A stretch of 64,000 nt of DNA from Dyadobacter sp. UC 10 (GCF_008369915.1 NZ_VSRN01000001.1:2910501-2974500), one strand, 5' to 3'. Counted from the stretch's first letter, positions 1 through 9,570 are shown. The notes: generated by a model not told the origin, from the sequence alone. Made by a program: numbers and translations.

Positions 1-1
1 C

Positions 2-613
2 TGGTTTGGGGACGTAGAAACGGTTGTCCTCAGCAGTGTGGTACCGGCATTAACGCCGACGATTTTGAAAATGCTGCGTGGACTTTTTGGAGAAGATATC
101 ATCGTAGTCGGCCCGGATATTTACCCGGATCTTGCAATACAGATAGACCATCCGCATGAAATCGGCGCAGATCTGATCGCCAACGCAGTGGCTGTCATGT
201 CGCGCTACAAAGAAAATTGTGTAGTCGTAGATTTCGGCACCGCGCTCACTTTTACGACCGTTTCAAAAGACAATAAAATACTGGGCGTAGCGATTTTGCC
301 GGGTTTGCTGACAGCAGTAAAAGCATTGTTTGCCAATACTGCCCAGCTTCCCGAGGTCCCGCTCGTGCTCCCTTCTACCGCAATCGGGAAAAACACGACG
401 GAGGCTATTCAGGCTGGTATATTGCTGGGTTATGAGGGGCTTGTCAAATCACTTTTGCAACGGATCCGGGCCGAGCTTGGTGGAGATTGCATCGCGGTAG
501 CAACAGGCGGATTGTCCTCCATTATCGATACGCTCCGCGATGAATTTGTCGAAATTGATAATAAGTTAACATTGGACGGGCTGCGGGTTATCGGAGAGAA
601 AGTCAGGAGCTAG
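2..613 (+). CDS. coaX: Type III pantothenate kinase, 5'-truncated
   Basis: Phosphorylates pantothenate, the first step of coenzyme A synthesis, in the cytoplasm. The frame is open from base 2, before any start codon, so the N-terminus lies outside the window; about 203 residues remain of a family usually near 250. An ASKHA-type phosphate-binding segment VVDFGTALTFT is visible, then a proline/glycine segment (AILPGLLTA) and a late ATGGLSS motif, in the CoaX order. Its stop overlaps the stop of the convergent gene in the palindrome CTAG. Type III enzymes are the common PanK of Bacteroidota. The family call is secure; the missing part cannot be judged. Confidence 0.88.
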   Translation, partial: WFGDVETVVLSSVVPALTPTILKMLRGLFGEDIIVVGPDIYPDLAIQIDHPHEIGADLIANAVAVMSRYKENCVVVDFGTALTFTTVSKDNKILGVAILPGLLTAVKALFANTAQLPEVPLVLPSTAIGKNTTEAIQAGILLGYEGLVKSLLQRIRAELGGDCIAVATGGLSSIIDTLRDEFVEIDNKLTLDGLRVIGEKVRS

Positions 614-1059
614 TTTGCAAAAATCCCTGATTCGATAAGCCCCAAATCCTGCACCGGCTGATTAAATAAATAGGTCCAGCAAGGCATTGTCGATTCGTTT
701 TCGATAAAAATGGGAATCTCCCGCCGAATATACAGACTGGCAGCTTCGTCTTCGAGTACCTCTTCATATTCGTCCAACTCCCGTAATAGCTCAGGATCCT
801 GTATTTGGAAGATATCCCCGTACACTTTGCCCGCGCTTCCCGGCTCGTAAACGGCGCCGGGATACCAGTCGATTTTATAGAGCTTTCCGTGAAAAAATCC
901 TTTGCCTACGTAGCTTGCATTTGCGTGTAGCTTCTGCGCAAAAGGGTTGTCAAATCCTCTTTTTAATGTTCCGTATGTAAAAAGCCTGGTCAACTCGGAA
1001 GAAGGTTTGTGGGTATTAAAATCGTCGGCATTTAGCAATAATTTATAGAACTTTTCCAT
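610..1059 (-). CDS. Gamma-glutamylcyclotransferase-like (AIG2/GGCT) protein
   Basis: A 149-residue protein of the GGCT/AIG2 fold. It carries the family's YGTL substrate-loop motif at about residues 29-32 and then the conserved G-x-L-Y-x(4)-YPG pattern (GKLYKIDWYPGAV). An acidic ELDEYEEV follows, where the catalytic glutamate region is expected. About 25 extra residues precede the YGTL motif. Family members release 5-oxoproline from gamma-glutamyl amines, but many bacterial copies have no proven substrate, so no specific reaction is assigned. It converges on coaX with a 3-base overlap of stop codons. Confidence 0.75.
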   Translation of the reverse strand: MEKFYKLLLNADDFNTHKPSSELTRLFTYGTLKRGFDNPFAQKLHANASYVGKGFFHGKLYKIDWYPGAVYEPGSAGKVYGDIFQIQDPELLRELDEYEEVLEDEAASLYIRREIPIFIENESTMPCWTYLFNQPVQDLGLIESGIFAN

Positions 1060-1152
1060 TCTGATTATATATCCGAATGAAACCTACTTACATAATAAGT
1101 GTATTTTTTTTATATTTACATGTAAGGCCGTTCATCTAATTAAATTAAAGTT

Positions 1153-2613
1153 ATGTACGAAAAAAATCTTGGTACAAAACAAAAGGCGCTCAGAATCAAT
1201 TTGGACCGCCGGATTTATGGCTCATTTGCAGAGATCGGGGCAGGACAGGAAACAGCAGCTTATTTTTTCAAAGCAGGAGGCGCATCGGGAACAGTCGCCA
1301 AAACAATGTCAGCTTATGATATGACTTTCAGCGACGCGATTTATGGGACAGAGGAGGGAGGAAGGTATGTGGTCGAATCGCGGCTGATGAAGATGCTCAA
1401 TCGGGAATACAATCTGGTGGAGAAGCGGCTTTCTGAAAAGCGTGGCACGGAAAGTCAGTTTTTTGCATTTGCCAATACCGTAGTAGCCCTCAACTTTCAG
1501 AAAACCAACGAATCGCACGGGTGGATCGGACTTCAGTTTCAGCTTACGCCGATGGGCCCGACCAACTATGTGGTCATTCACGTCCGCATGCGCGACGATG
1601 AAAATATACTTCAGCAGCAGGCTTTGGGGATTATCGGGGTAAACCTGATGTATGGTTGCTTTTTTTACTATAAGTCGCCCGAAACGCTATTGTTGTCTCT
1701 CATGGACGATCTGACGACCGATCGGATTGAGATTGATATGGTGCGGTTCAGCGGGCCGGATTTTGCAAAAGTAGATAATCGGTTGATGAGTTTGCGGCTG
1801 GTGAAAAACGGTTTTACCGATGCCGCTTTATTCGGCAGTGACGGTGGCGTTTTACAACCTTCGGAAGCCTTATACAAAAAGCATATCCTGATGATGCGCG
1901 GCCGCCTAAGGCCCATTACCAATGTGCATGTGGACCTGATCAGCAACGGGCAAAAGCAATTTCTGGCGGAGCCAGACGTAGACGAATCCAAAGTAGTGCT
2001 AATCTCGGAGCTGACGCTGCATAATCTGAAAGCCGGCGATCGGGATATTGACGAAAAGGATTTTCTCGACCGGGTGGACATTCTTTGTTCGCTGGGGCAT
2101 ATGGTAATGATCTCGAACCACCATGAATACTATCGCCTTGTCGCTTATCTCTCGCGGCTGACCAAACTGAAAGCGGGATTATTGCTGGGTAGTCCGAGCC
2201 TGCAGGATATTTTTGAAGAAAAGCATTATGAATTTCTTCCGGGTGGTATTCTTGAATCCTTCGCGACGCTTTTCAGCAGGAAGGTGAAGCTGTTTATATA
2301 CCCCACATTACAGCCTGACGGTTCGGTTTATAGCTGCGCCAATTTTGTGGTGCCTGCTCACTTGCAGCCTCTTTTTCAGTATCTTACTATTAATGATAAG
2401 ATAGAGGATATCAGGAATTTTAATAAGGAACATATGCATATTACGACTGATAGTGTTCTTGAAAAAATAAAACGGGGAGAGCCCGGCTGGGAAAAACTGG
2501 TACCTGAGAATGTAGCGAAGATTATTAAAGAAAAATCGCTTTTCGGATTGCCCAGCGAAGACAATTATGTCGATACTGTGAAACAGATTCATCAGGCTGT
2601 TGGGAATCTTTAA
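1153..2613 (+). CDS. Conserved cytoplasmic protein of unknown function
   Basis: A 486-residue soluble protein with no signal peptide or membrane segment. The N-terminus has a very regular block (YGSFAEIGAGQETAAYFF, then AKTMSAYDM and SDAIYG) that I recognise from a family widespread in bacteria, whose database names are inconsistent and apparently transferred from unrelated proteins. I therefore assign no function. The rest is mixed alpha/beta without a motif I can name. A 24-bp inverted repeat lies directly downstream and may end the transcript. It appears to be a single-gene unit. Confidence 0.6.
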   Translation: MYEKNLGTKQKALRINLDRRIYGSFAEIGAGQETAAYFFKAGGASGTVAKTMSAYDMTFSDAIYGTEEGGRYVVESRLMKMLNREYNLVEKRLSEKRGTESQFFAFANTVVALNFQKTNESHGWIGLQFQLTPMGPTNYVVIHVRMRDDENILQQQALGIIGVNLMYGCFFYYKSPETLLLSLMDDLTTDRIEIDMVRFSGPDFAKVDNRLMSLRLVKNGFTDAALFGSDGGVLQPSEALYKKHILMMRGRLRPITNVHVDLISNGQKQFLAEPDVDESKVVLISELTLHNLKAGDRDIDEKDFLDRVDILCSLGHMVMISNHHEYYRLVAYLSRLTKLKAGLLLGSPSLQDIFEEKHYEFLPGGILESFATLFSRKVKLFIYPTLQPDGSVYSCANFVVPAHLQPLFQYLTINDKIEDIRNFNKEHMHITTDSVLEKIKRGEPGWEKLVPENVAKIIKEKSLFGLPSEDNYVDTVKQIHQAVGNL

Positions 2614-2618
2614 CCTTT

Positions 2619-2684
2619 TTTTGCCACGAATACACGAATGGAGCACTAATGTATTCGTGTTCCATTCGTGTATTCGTGGCAAAA
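2619..2684. repeat. 24-bp perfect inverted repeat
   Basis: Two perfect 24-bp arms at 2619-2642 and 2661-2684, built on the word CACGAATACACGAAT, are separated by 18 nt that themselves repeat GTATTCGTGT. The structure starts a few bases after the stop at 2613. T-runs at the outer ends would allow termination in either direction. The long, perfect, AT-flanked stem is larger than an ordinary terminator and may be a dispersed palindromic repeat. Confidence 0.75.
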
Positions 2685-2738
2685 GACTTAGAGTATCCTA
2701 AATCAAAATCAGGCTTTTGGCAATAAACCATTTTATTA

Positions 2739-4061
2739 ATGGCCCAAATCCTGACTCCCCCTTCTACTTTGTTTGGCCGGCTTCGATACCTCGGACCCGG
2801 CTTTATTCTGTCCGCGGCCATCGTCGGTTCCGGCGAGTTGATCGCCACGACTGCACTAGGCGCCAAAGCGGGCTTCGTGATGTTCTGGATTATTATCCTG
2901 AGTTGTTTGGTAAAAGTGGCATTACAGCTTGAATTCGGCAAAAATGCGATTTACACCGGCACATTTGTCATGCATAATTTCAATCAGCTGCCGGGGCTGA
3001 AACTGCGAAAAACACATTGGAGTATCTGGCTGTGGCTGTCGCTTCAGGGGTTGAAGTTATTGCAGGTGGGCGGCATAGTAGGAGGGGTGGCGATTGTATT
3101 GAATATGGCCTGGCCTGGCATTTCCGTCAATCTTTGGGCAGTGATTTCCGTTCTTGTTACGTCGCTTTTGGTTTACAGAGGCAATTATGGTCCCGTCGAA
3201 AAAGGTTCTCTGGTGATGATCATGCTTTTCACCGGGGTTATTTTAATTTCTCTGTTCCTGCTTCAGGGGACACAATATGCGATTCATTGGCCGCAGATTA
3301 AAACAGGTCTCGAATTTTCACTTCCCGCAGGAATGGTCGCCGTTGCATTTGGCGCTTTTGGAATCACAGGAGTCGGAGGGGATGAGATCATGTACTACAA
3401 TTACTGGTGCATCGAGAAGGGTTATGCCGCCTACACAGGGCCGAATGACGGCACGAGCGAATGGGCCGGCCGGGCCAAAGGCTGGTTCAGGGTGATGTAC
3501 CTGGACGCTGTGCTCTCGATGATTGTATATACTGTGGTTACAGCAGCATTCTATTTGCTGGGCGCAGCGGTGCTGCATAGCGGCGGGGTCGTGCCGGAAG
3601 GATATGATATGATTGAAGTTCTTTCCAGGATTTTTACAGAAACGCTGGGTCCCTGGGCCAAGAATTTGTTCCTGGTCGGTGCTTTTTTTGTCTTGTACTC
3701 CACTCTTTTTACCGCCACCGCGAGCTGGGCGAGGGTCTGGGGAGATGCATTTGGCGTGATCGGCTGGATGAAGTTTGACTCAGCCGAAAATCAGCGTAAA
3801 ACCATTGGCATTCTGTCCTGGATATTGCCTTTGGCGTGGTGTGTACTGTTTTTGTTCTTTCAGGCGCCGGTTATGATGGTGATCCTCGGCGGTATCGCCA
3901 CCTCTATATTGCTTCTTTTGATCGTGTATGTATCGCTGGTATTCCGCTTTAGGGAATTGCCGGAAGCATTAAAGCCTTCACTGATATACGACATCTTTTT
4001 CTGGATCAGTGTGGTTTCCATATTAACTGTCAGCGGCTATGGGGTATTTAAAATTTTGTAA
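2739..4061 (+). CDS. Nramp-family divalent-metal transporter relative (non-canonical)
   Basis: A 440-residue integral membrane protein with about 11 hydrophobic segments and the Nramp-type opening GPGFILSAAIVGSGE. Canonical Nramp transporters bind Mn/Fe through a DPGN motif in helix 1 and an MPH motif in helix 6. Here helix 1 reads GSGE and the helix 6 region reads GITGVGGDEIMYYN, so both signature sites are replaced. Such relatives are annotated as Nramp family, but the substrate cannot be taken over from MntH. A hydrophilic loop (GPNDGTSEWAGRAKGW) follows helix 6. It stands alone between two unrelated genes. The superfamily call is fairly sure; the substrate is unknown. Confidence 0.72.
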   Translation: MAQILTPPSTLFGRLRYLGPGFILSAAIVGSGELIATTALGAKAGFVMFWIIILSCLVKVALQLEFGKNAIYTGTFVMHNFNQLPGLKLRKTHWSIWLWLSLQGLKLLQVGGIVGGVAIVLNMAWPGISVNLWAVISVLVTSLLVYRGNYGPVEKGSLVMIMLFTGVILISLFLLQGTQYAIHWPQIKTGLEFSLPAGMVAVAFGAFGITGVGGDEIMYYNYWCIEKGYAAYTGPNDGTSEWAGRAKGWFRVMYLDAVLSMIVYTVVTAAFYLLGAAVLHSGGVVPEGYDMIEVLSRIFTETLGPWAKNLFLVGAFFVLYSTLFTATASWARVWGDAFGVIGWMKFDSAENQRKTIGILSWILPLAWCVLFLFFQAPVMMVILGGIATSILLLLIVYVSLVFRFRELPEALKPSLIYDIFFWISVVSILTVSGYGVFKIL

Positions 4062-4194
4062 ATCCGGTAGTATTAAAATGCGAAACGCTAGTATTTTTTT
4101 AAAGTGTGCTAACGGGTAAGGTGCCTGAAAGTTCGTCTAACCCTTTGCGGGTAAATTGGTTACGCATTTAGAGGGAAATCTTAAACTTTTGCAT

Positions 4195-5502
4195 ATGGAA
4201 AAACTGAACGAAGTTTCAAGAAGGGATTTTATTAAAAATTCAACCGGCGCTGCCGTCGCATTAACTATCCCATACATTATTCCGGCGAATGCATTCGGCG
4301 CGAATGACAGGGTACGCGTGGCGGTGCTGGGCGTAAATGGCCGTGGTAAGGATCATATCAAAGGTTTCAATAACCTCCCCAATGTAGAAGTAGCGACATT
4401 CTGTGACCCGGATAACAATGTGCTCCAGTTACGAGCAAAGGAATTTGAAGAAAAGACAGGTAAAAAAGTTAAGACTGAAAACGATCTGAGGAAGGTTTTT
4501 GAAGACAAAACGATCGACGTAGTAAGCATTGCGACGCCTAATCACTGGCATGCCTTGGCAGCGATCTGGGCTTGTCAGGCCGGGAAAGATGTATATGTTG
4601 AAAAACCCGGATCGCACAACCTCCACGAGGGGCGTAAGCTTGTTGAGGCGGCGCATAAATATAAGCGGGTAGTGCAGCACGGCGTGCAGTTGAGGAGTTC
4701 TGCTGCATTACAAGAGGCTGTGAAGCATTTACGTGACGGATTAATCGGAAATGTATATATGGCACGCGGCCTGGTATATAAATGGCGGCCGGATATCGGC
4801 GACAAAGGCACAGAGCCAGTCCCGGCAGGTCTGAACTACGACTTGTGGACCGGCCCGGCAGAAATGAAGCCGTTCTCTAAAAATTACGTGCATTACGATT
4901 GGCACTGGCACTGGAACTATGGAAACGGCGACATCGGCAACCAGGGAATCCACGAAACTGACATGTGTATGTGGGGGTTGGGGGTAGACAGTTTCCCTGA
5001 GAAAATCACTTCTTCAGGAGGCAAATTTTTGTGGAACGACGCGAAGGAAACACCGGAGCTGCTGAGCTCCTCATTTATCTATCCGAAGGAAAAAAAGATC
5101 ATCGAATTCGAAGTACGTCCCTGGATGACGAATGACGAGGGCGGGGCTGGTATTGGTAATATATTTTATGGTTCCGAGGGGTATATGGTAGTCAAAGGCT
5201 ATGATTACTACGAGACGTTTTTAGGTAAAGAAAAAAAGGCGGGGCCTACCCGCAAAGCAGGCGGGGATCACTATAAAAACTTCATCGATGCAGTAGTCGC
5301 CAAAGATCCGAAGCTGCTGAACGGCCCGGTTGAAACGGCGCATTTATCATCCGGCCTTGCCCATTTAGGCAACATTGCCTACCGCACTGGCCGGGCGCTG
5401 ACATTCGATCCTAAGACCGAAAAGTTTATAGGCGACGAGGAAGCGAACAAAATGCTGACAAGGAAATACCGTGCGCCCTATTCGCTGCCGGAGGTGGTTT
5501 GA
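4195..5502 (+). CDS. Gfo/Idh/MocA family oxidoreductase, probably Tat-exported
   Basis: NAD(P)-dependent oxidoreductase of the glucose-fructose oxidoreductase class, acting on an unknown sugar or sugar derivative. I start at the ATG at 4195, giving 435 residues, because this places a Tat-like signal (SRRDFIK followed by a hydrophobic stretch and PANAFGAND) at the N-terminus; an upstream in-frame start at 4156 would add 13 residues that look unrelated. A Rossmann segment VAVLGVNGRGKDH follows. Next comes the conserved E-K-P of the family (VYVEKPGSHN) and then a GNQGIHETDMCMWGLG segment with the probable catalytic histidine. A terminator follows at 5515. Confidence 0.85.
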   Translation: MEKLNEVSRRDFIKNSTGAAVALTIPYIIPANAFGANDRVRVAVLGVNGRGKDHIKGFNNLPNVEVATFCDPDNNVLQLRAKEFEEKTGKKVKTENDLRKVFEDKTIDVVSIATPNHWHALAAIWACQAGKDVYVEKPGSHNLHEGRKLVEAAHKYKRVVQHGVQLRSSAALQEAVKHLRDGLIGNVYMARGLVYKWRPDIGDKGTEPVPAGLNYDLWTGPAEMKPFSKNYVHYDWHWHWNYGNGDIGNQGIHETDMCMWGLGVDSFPEKITSSGGKFLWNDAKETPELLSSSFIYPKEKKIIEFEVRPWMTNDEGGAGIGNIFYGSEGYMVVKGYDYYETFLGKEKKAGPTRKAGGDHYKNFIDAVVAKDPKLLNGPVETAHLSSGLAHLGNIAYRTGRALTFDPKTEKFIGDEEANKMLTRKYRAPYSLPEVV

Positions 5503-5514
5503 AATATACCTTCT

Positions 5515-5545
5515 AAGAGTCCGAGCTAACATCGGGCTCTTTTAT
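5515..5545 (+). terminator. Rho-independent terminator
   Basis: The arms AAGAGTCCGA and TCGGGCTCTT pair with one G-T wobble around an 11-nt loop, followed by TTTATT. It sits 12 nt after the oxidoreductase stop codon. Confidence 0.75.
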
Positions 5546-5578
5546 TATCTTGATTACTGTTTCAAATCAGTAACATAA

Positions 5579-5932
5579 ATGAGCACACACATTATTACTT
5601 ATCCCGAGATCAACGGGTATCTAGCCAATGCGAAAGAAATCCTTGGTTCAAAAGCTCAAAAAGATGGGAATGAATACAGGGATATCAAGTATGTTCAAAT
5701 GGCGGCAGGTACAGCTTACAGTGCAACCTTGATGATTGTCGATGAATATCTCCGGAGTAGAGAAGGTGACAAGTTTGCCAAGCCGAAGCGTATTGAAGAT
5801 TACAGGAGTAGGTTGAGAAAATACAATAAAACGCTGCTATCGTACCTGAACGAAGCATACGATACTACCATAACTTACCTCATGTTCATAAAAAAACCTG
5901 AGAGGATATATCTCAGGTTTTTTTATGACTAA
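5579..5932 (+). CDS. DUF5618-like small protein
   Basis: A 117-residue soluble protein, probably helical. The pattern YLANAKEIL, then Y-x-D-x-KYVQMAAGTAYSA and a following LMIVDEYL, resembles the Bacteroidota-restricted DUF5618 family (small HEPN-like helical proteins); this is from memory of the pattern and not a search. The last 13 codons are also the hairpin and T-run of a bidirectional terminator, so the extreme C-terminus is dictated by the RNA structure. It converges on accC, 7 bp away. No function is known. Confidence 0.6.
   Translation: MSTHIITYPEINGYLANAKEILGSKAQKDGNEYRDIKYVQMAAGTAYSATLMIVDEYLRSREGDKFAKPKRIEDYRSRLRKYNKTLLSYLNEAYDTTITYLMFIKKPERIYLRFFYD
5890..5924. terminator. Bidirectional terminator inside the end of a coding region
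   Basis: The stem AAAAAACCTGAGA / TCTCAGGTTTTTT has perfect 13-bp arms and a 7-nt loop, with an A-run before and a T-run after, so it can end transcripts from both sides. It lies within the last codons of the rightward gene and just beyond the accC stop codon. Confidence 0.85.
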
Positions 5933-5939
5933 AAATTTG

Positions 5940-7283
5940 TCAAAGCGCCGAAAAATCGAATGTTTCCAGGTATTTCGTAGTGAAGTTTCCGGATTTGAAA
6001 CCAGGATCGTCCATTAGTTTGATATGGAAAGGAATCGTCGTTTTGATGCCTTCGATCACAAATTCCTGCAAGGCTCTTTTCATTCTGGTCAATACCTCTT
6101 CCCGCGACTGTCCGCTGACAATCAGCTTAGCGATCATCGAATCGTAATTTGGAGGGATCGTGTAGCCGCTGTAAACGTGGCTGTCGATCCTAACCCCGTG
6201 ACCACCCGGGAAATGCAGGTTGGTAATTTTGCCCGGAGCTGGTCTGAACCCGTTTGAAGGGTCCTCTGCATTGATCCGGCACTCCATTGCGTATAATTTC
6301 GGAGTGTAGTTCTGACCTGAAATCGGTTCTCCGGAAGCTACTTTAATCTGTTCTTTGATCAGGTCAAAATCAGTAACTTCTTCTGTGATAGGATGTTCAA
6401 CCTGAATGCGGGTATTCATTTCCATGAAATAGAAATCCCCGTGTTTATCAACAAGAAACTCAATCGTACCAGCTCCTTCATAACCAATTGCCTGCGCGCC
6501 TTTGATGGCGGCGGCGCCCATTTTCTCACGTAATTCGGGCGTGATAATAGGGGAAGGTGTTTCTTCTACCAGCTTTTGGTGGCGACGCTGGATTGAGCAG
6601 TCGCGTTCAGAAAGGTGGCAAACTTTACCAAACTGATCTCCGATAATCTGGATTTCAATATGGCGGGGCTCTTCTACAAATTTCTCAAGATACAATCCGT
6701 CATTTCCAAATGCAGCAGCAGATTCTGTGCGTGCATCGTTCCATGCCTTTTCAAATTCGTCAGGCTTATTAATAATCCGCATTCCACGGCCACCACCGCC
6801 GGCAGTTGCTTTGATGATAACGGGGTATCCAATGCCTTCGGCGAGTCTTTTACCTTGTTCGATGGATTCGAGCAGGCCTTCCGAGCCGGGTACAACGGGT
6901 ACGCCAGCCTGGATCATGGTCGCTTTCGCGGTGGCTTTATCGCCCATTCCATTGATCTGGGCAGCAGTAGCACCGATAAACTTAATGCCGTAATCTGCGC
7001 AGATCTGCGAGAATTCAGCATTTTCAGACAAAAATCCATAACCCGGGTGAATTGCGTCGGCGCCGGTTACTTCCGCTGCTGAAATGATATTTTGTATACT
7101 TAAATAGGATTGTCTGCTCGGCGGGGGGCCAATGCATACTGCCTCGTCGGCAAATCTTACGTGCAGGCTATCCCTGTCCGCAGTTGAATAAACCGCCACA
7201 GTTTTAATGCCCATTTCACGGCAGGTCCGAATAACCCGCAAGGCGATTTCACCCCGGTTGGCAATGAGTATCTTTTTAAACAT
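5940..7283 (-). CDS. accC: Acetyl-CoA carboxylase, biotin carboxylase subunit
   Basis: Carboxylates the biotin on AccB using ATP and bicarbonate, the first half of malonyl-CoA formation for fatty acid synthesis. The 447-residue length is standard. It opens with [16 protein letters not shown], has [10 protein letters not shown] near 80-90, the ATP-grasp glycine loop [12 protein letters not shown] at 158-169, and [14 protein letters not shown] near 290 with the catalytic Glu/Asn/Arg set. It is the last gene of the leftward cluster, 34 bp after accB. The transcript ends in the bidirectional hairpin at 5890. Confidence 0.97.
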   Translation of the reverse strand: MFKKILIANRGEIALRVIRTCREMGIKTVAVYSTADRDSLHVRFADEAVCIGPPPSRQSYLSIQNIISAAEVTGADAIHPGYGFLSENAEFSQICADYGIKFIGATAAQINGMGDKATAKATMIQAGVPVVPGSEGLLESIEQGKRLAEGIGYPVIIKATAGGGGRGMRIINKPDEFEKAWNDARTESAAAFGNDGLYLEKFVEEPRHIEIQIIGDQFGKVCHLSERDCSIQRRHQKLVEETPSPIITPELREKMGAAAIKGAQAIGYEGAGTIEFLVDKHGDFYFMEMNTRIQVEHPITEEVTDFDLIKEQIKVASGEPISGQNYTPKLYAMECRINAEDPSNGFRPAPGKITNLHFPGGHGVRIDSHVYSGYTIPPNYDSMIAKLIVSGQSREEVLTRMKRALQEFVIEGIKTTIPFHIKLMDDPGFKSGNFTTKYLETFDFSAL

Positions 7284-7317
7284 AAAATAAATTTAGTTTT
7301 ACAGAACGTCCATTGCC

Positions 7318-7800
7318 TTAGGCAGGCTCCACAATAAATAGTGGCTGGTCGAATTCAACAGGAGTGGCGTTTTCAACCAGAACCTTTACAATTTTTCCAG
7401 AAATCTCCGATTCGATTTCATTAAAAAGCTTCATGGCTTCAATCACACAAACCACTTTGCCAGGCTTGATTTCATCTCCTATGTTAACAAACGATGGCGT
7501 ATCAGGACTGGATGCGCGGTAAAAGGTACCGATCATCGGGGACTTAATGGTAACAAGATTCGAAGATGCAGGTTCGCTGGCTGCTACCGGTTCAGCCGGT
7601 GCAGATTGTGTTACCGGTGCAGTTGGCACAGGCGGTGCCGTCACTGGTGCCGGTGTGGCAGCGGCAGGCGAGTAGCTTACCACGGGGGCAGCGCCGTAGC
7701 GTTTTACCTTGATTTTTAAATCTGCTGTCTCAATATTCACTTCATCAAGTCCCGATTGGGCAATGAAGTCAATCAATTTTTGGATTTCTCTGGTTTCCAT
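7318..7800 (-). CDS. accB: Biotin carboxyl carrier protein of acetyl-CoA carboxylase
   Basis: Carries biotin between the carboxylase and carboxyltransferase halves of acetyl-CoA carboxylase. At 160 residues it has the normal three parts: an N-terminal helical region (1-40), a flexible Pro/Ala-rich linker (about 41-80), and a biotinyl domain with the EAMKLFNEIE motif whose Lys124 is the biotinylation site. The spacing to accC (34 bp) supports co-transcription. The accA and accD genes are not in the window. Confidence 0.97.
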   Translation of the reverse strand: METREIQKLIDFIAQSGLDEVNIETADLKIKVKRYGAAPVVSYSPAAATPAPVTAPPVPTAPVTQSAPAEPVAASEPASSNLVTIKSPMIGTFYRASSPDTPSFVNIGDEIKPGKVVCVIEAMKLFNEIESEISGKIVKVLVENATPVEFDQPLFIVEPA

Positions 7801-7889
7801 TTAGTCAAATTTAAACTGTGGGGAGCGATGAAGTCAAGGCTTTTATAAGAAGCGGACTAACACCATTTACCGCTCACAGTATTCAAAAG

Positions 7890-8456
7890 TTATGATTTTA
7901 CTCTTTCTACGTAGTCGTATGTGCGGGTATCCACCTTGATTTTCTGGCCTTCTTCAATGAACAAAGGAACCATAATTCTCGCACCAGTTTCCACTTCGAT
8001 CGCTTTTTTTGGTGAGTTGGCTGTATCCCCTTTTAATCCGGGCTCTGAGTACGTTACTTCCAGTTCAACAAACGGGGGCAATTCGCAAAGTAAAGCCGAA
8101 TCATTCTCCGTATTGATCAGGATCTCCACTTCCTGGCCTTCTTTCATCAGATCAGCATTTGTTACCAGCTTTTCGTCAATCAAAACCTGGTCAAATGTTT
8201 CAGCGTTCATGAAGTTATATCCTACCTCATCTTTATATAAATACTGGAATTTGTGTCTCTCGACACGAACAGGTGTGATGCCGGCACCGGAAGAGAAGGT
8301 ATTATCTAAAACCTTCCCGGAAGTAAGACTTTTCAGCTTGGTCCGGACGAATGCATTTCCTTTCCCAGGCTTCACGTGTTGAAACTCGATTACCTGAAAG
8401 AGATCATGGTTGAAATTGATCACCAGTCCGTTACGCAAATCTGCAGTAGTTGCCAT
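7890..8456 (-). CDS. efp: Translation elongation factor P
   Basis: Relieves ribosome stalling at polyproline stretches by binding between the P and E sites. It has 188 residues and the three-beta-barrel EF-P layout. The loop QHVKPGKGNAFVR places the tip residue at Lys32, the position modified in lysine-type EF-P. Its place between fabH and accB matches the arrangement common in Bacteroidota. No EpmA or EpmB homologue is visible in the window, so the modification state is unknown. Confidence 0.96.
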   Translation of the reverse strand: MATTADLRNGLVINFNHDLFQVIEFQHVKPGKGNAFVRTKLKSLTSGKVLDNTFSSGAGITPVRVERHKFQYLYKDEVGYNFMNAETFDQVLIDEKLVTNADLMKEGQEVEILINTENDSALLCELPPFVELEVTYSEPGLKGDTANSPKKAIEVETGARIMVPLFIEEGQKIKVDTRTYDYVERVKS

Positions 8457-8494
8457 TTTTTTTAAATTAATATTAATGCCTTGATAAGGATAAC

Positions 8495-9493
8495 TTATTT
8501 GGGATCATAAGCCCATTTCAAATAAATGGAACCCCAGGTGAAGCCGCCGCCAAATGCAGCGAGAACCAAGTTATCTCCTTTTTTCAGTTGTGATTCGTAA
8601 TCCCACAAGCATAGCGGAATTGTTGCGGCTGTTGTATTGCCATATTTCTGAATGTTCATCATCACCTTTTCCATTCCCACACCCATTCTGTTGGCAGTCG
8701 CTTCGATGATGCGACGGTTGGCCTGGTGCGGAACCAGCCAGTTGACGTCGGGGCCTTTCAAACCATTCCGGTCCATTATTTCAGCTGAAACATCGGCCAT
8801 GTTCGTTACAGCGAATTTGAATACCTGGGCACCGTCCTGAAATACAAAATGCTGGCGGTTTTCAACTGTCTCATGGGTAGGCGGATAGCGGCTTCCTCCT
8901 GCTTTTTGATTCAGGTAGGGATAACCAGCTCCGTCGGACTTGATAATTGAATCAATTACACCGTATCCCTCGGAATTTGGTTCCAGGAGCACAGCGCCTG
9001 CACCATCGCCAAAAAGAATACAGGTTTTTCTGTCGGTATAATCAACTATTGCGGACATTTTATCAGATCCTACAATGATGACTTTTTTATATTTTCCAGT
9101 CTCAATAAACTGAGAGCCCAGCGTCAATGCATAAAGAAATCCTGAGCAAGCAGCCTGAATATCGAAGCTCCCTATATTTCGGATGCCAACCATATCACAG
9201 ATCAGGTTGGCTGTACAAGGGAATATGAAGTCGGGAGTAGTAGTTGCGCAGATCAGCAGATCGATTTCTGCGGGGTGCGTGTTGGTTTTTGCTAACAAAC
9301 CTTTCACTGCCTCAGCACCCATATGTGAGCTCCCTAAACCTTCACCTTTCAGAATACGCCTTTCTTTAATACCTGTGCGACTCACAATCCATTCATCATT
9401 CGTCGCAACCATTGTTTCCAACTCGGCATTCGTCAAAATATAATCAGGCACATACCCTTGTATTCCTGTTATAGAGGCTTTTATATGGGTCAT
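8495..9493 (-). CDS. fabH: 3-oxoacyl-ACP synthase III
   Basis: Starts fatty acid chains by condensing acyl-CoA with malonyl-ACP. The 332-residue sequence shows the full thiolase-fold catalytic triad: Cys116 in [13 protein letters not shown], His256 in VPHQANRR and Asn286 in KYGNTTAAT. The [12 protein letters not shown] segment near 35-46 is typical of FabH. It lies downstream of plsX and upstream of efp in one leftward cluster, joining chain initiation with phospholipid synthesis. Confidence 0.96.
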   Translation of the reverse strand: MTHIKASITGIQGYVPDYILTNAELETMVATNDEWIVSRTGIKERRILKGEGLGSSHMGAEAVKGLLAKTNTHPAEIDLLICATTTPDFIFPCTANLICDMVGIRNIGSFDIQAACSGFLYALTLGSQFIETGKYKKVIIVGSDKMSAIVDYTDRKTCILFGDGAGAVLLEPNSEGYGVIDSIIKSDGAGYPYLNQKAGGSRYPPTHETVENRQHFVFQDGAQVFKFAVTNMADVSAEIMDRNGLKGPDVNWLVPHQANRRIIEATANRMGVGMEKVMMNIQKYGNTTAATIPLCLWDYESQLKKGDNLVLAAFGGGFTWGSIYLKWAYDPK

Positions 9494-9570
9494 GATAAAA
9501 TTAACTATTCAAAATCCGAATAGGTTTTGGTAAAAGAGACAGTTGCTGTTTAATCATAGGTGGTTTCCGA

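Noticed and set aside
1153..2613. Naming the 486-residue protein as a TonB receptor or nucleotide adenylyltransferase
   Set aside because: I recall such names on relatives, but the sequence has no signal peptide, plug, barrel or HxGH-type motif to support either.
2525..2941. 138-codon minus-strand frame between the unknown gene and the Nramp relative
   Set aside because: It runs across the palindrome and the antisense of both genes without a family pattern.
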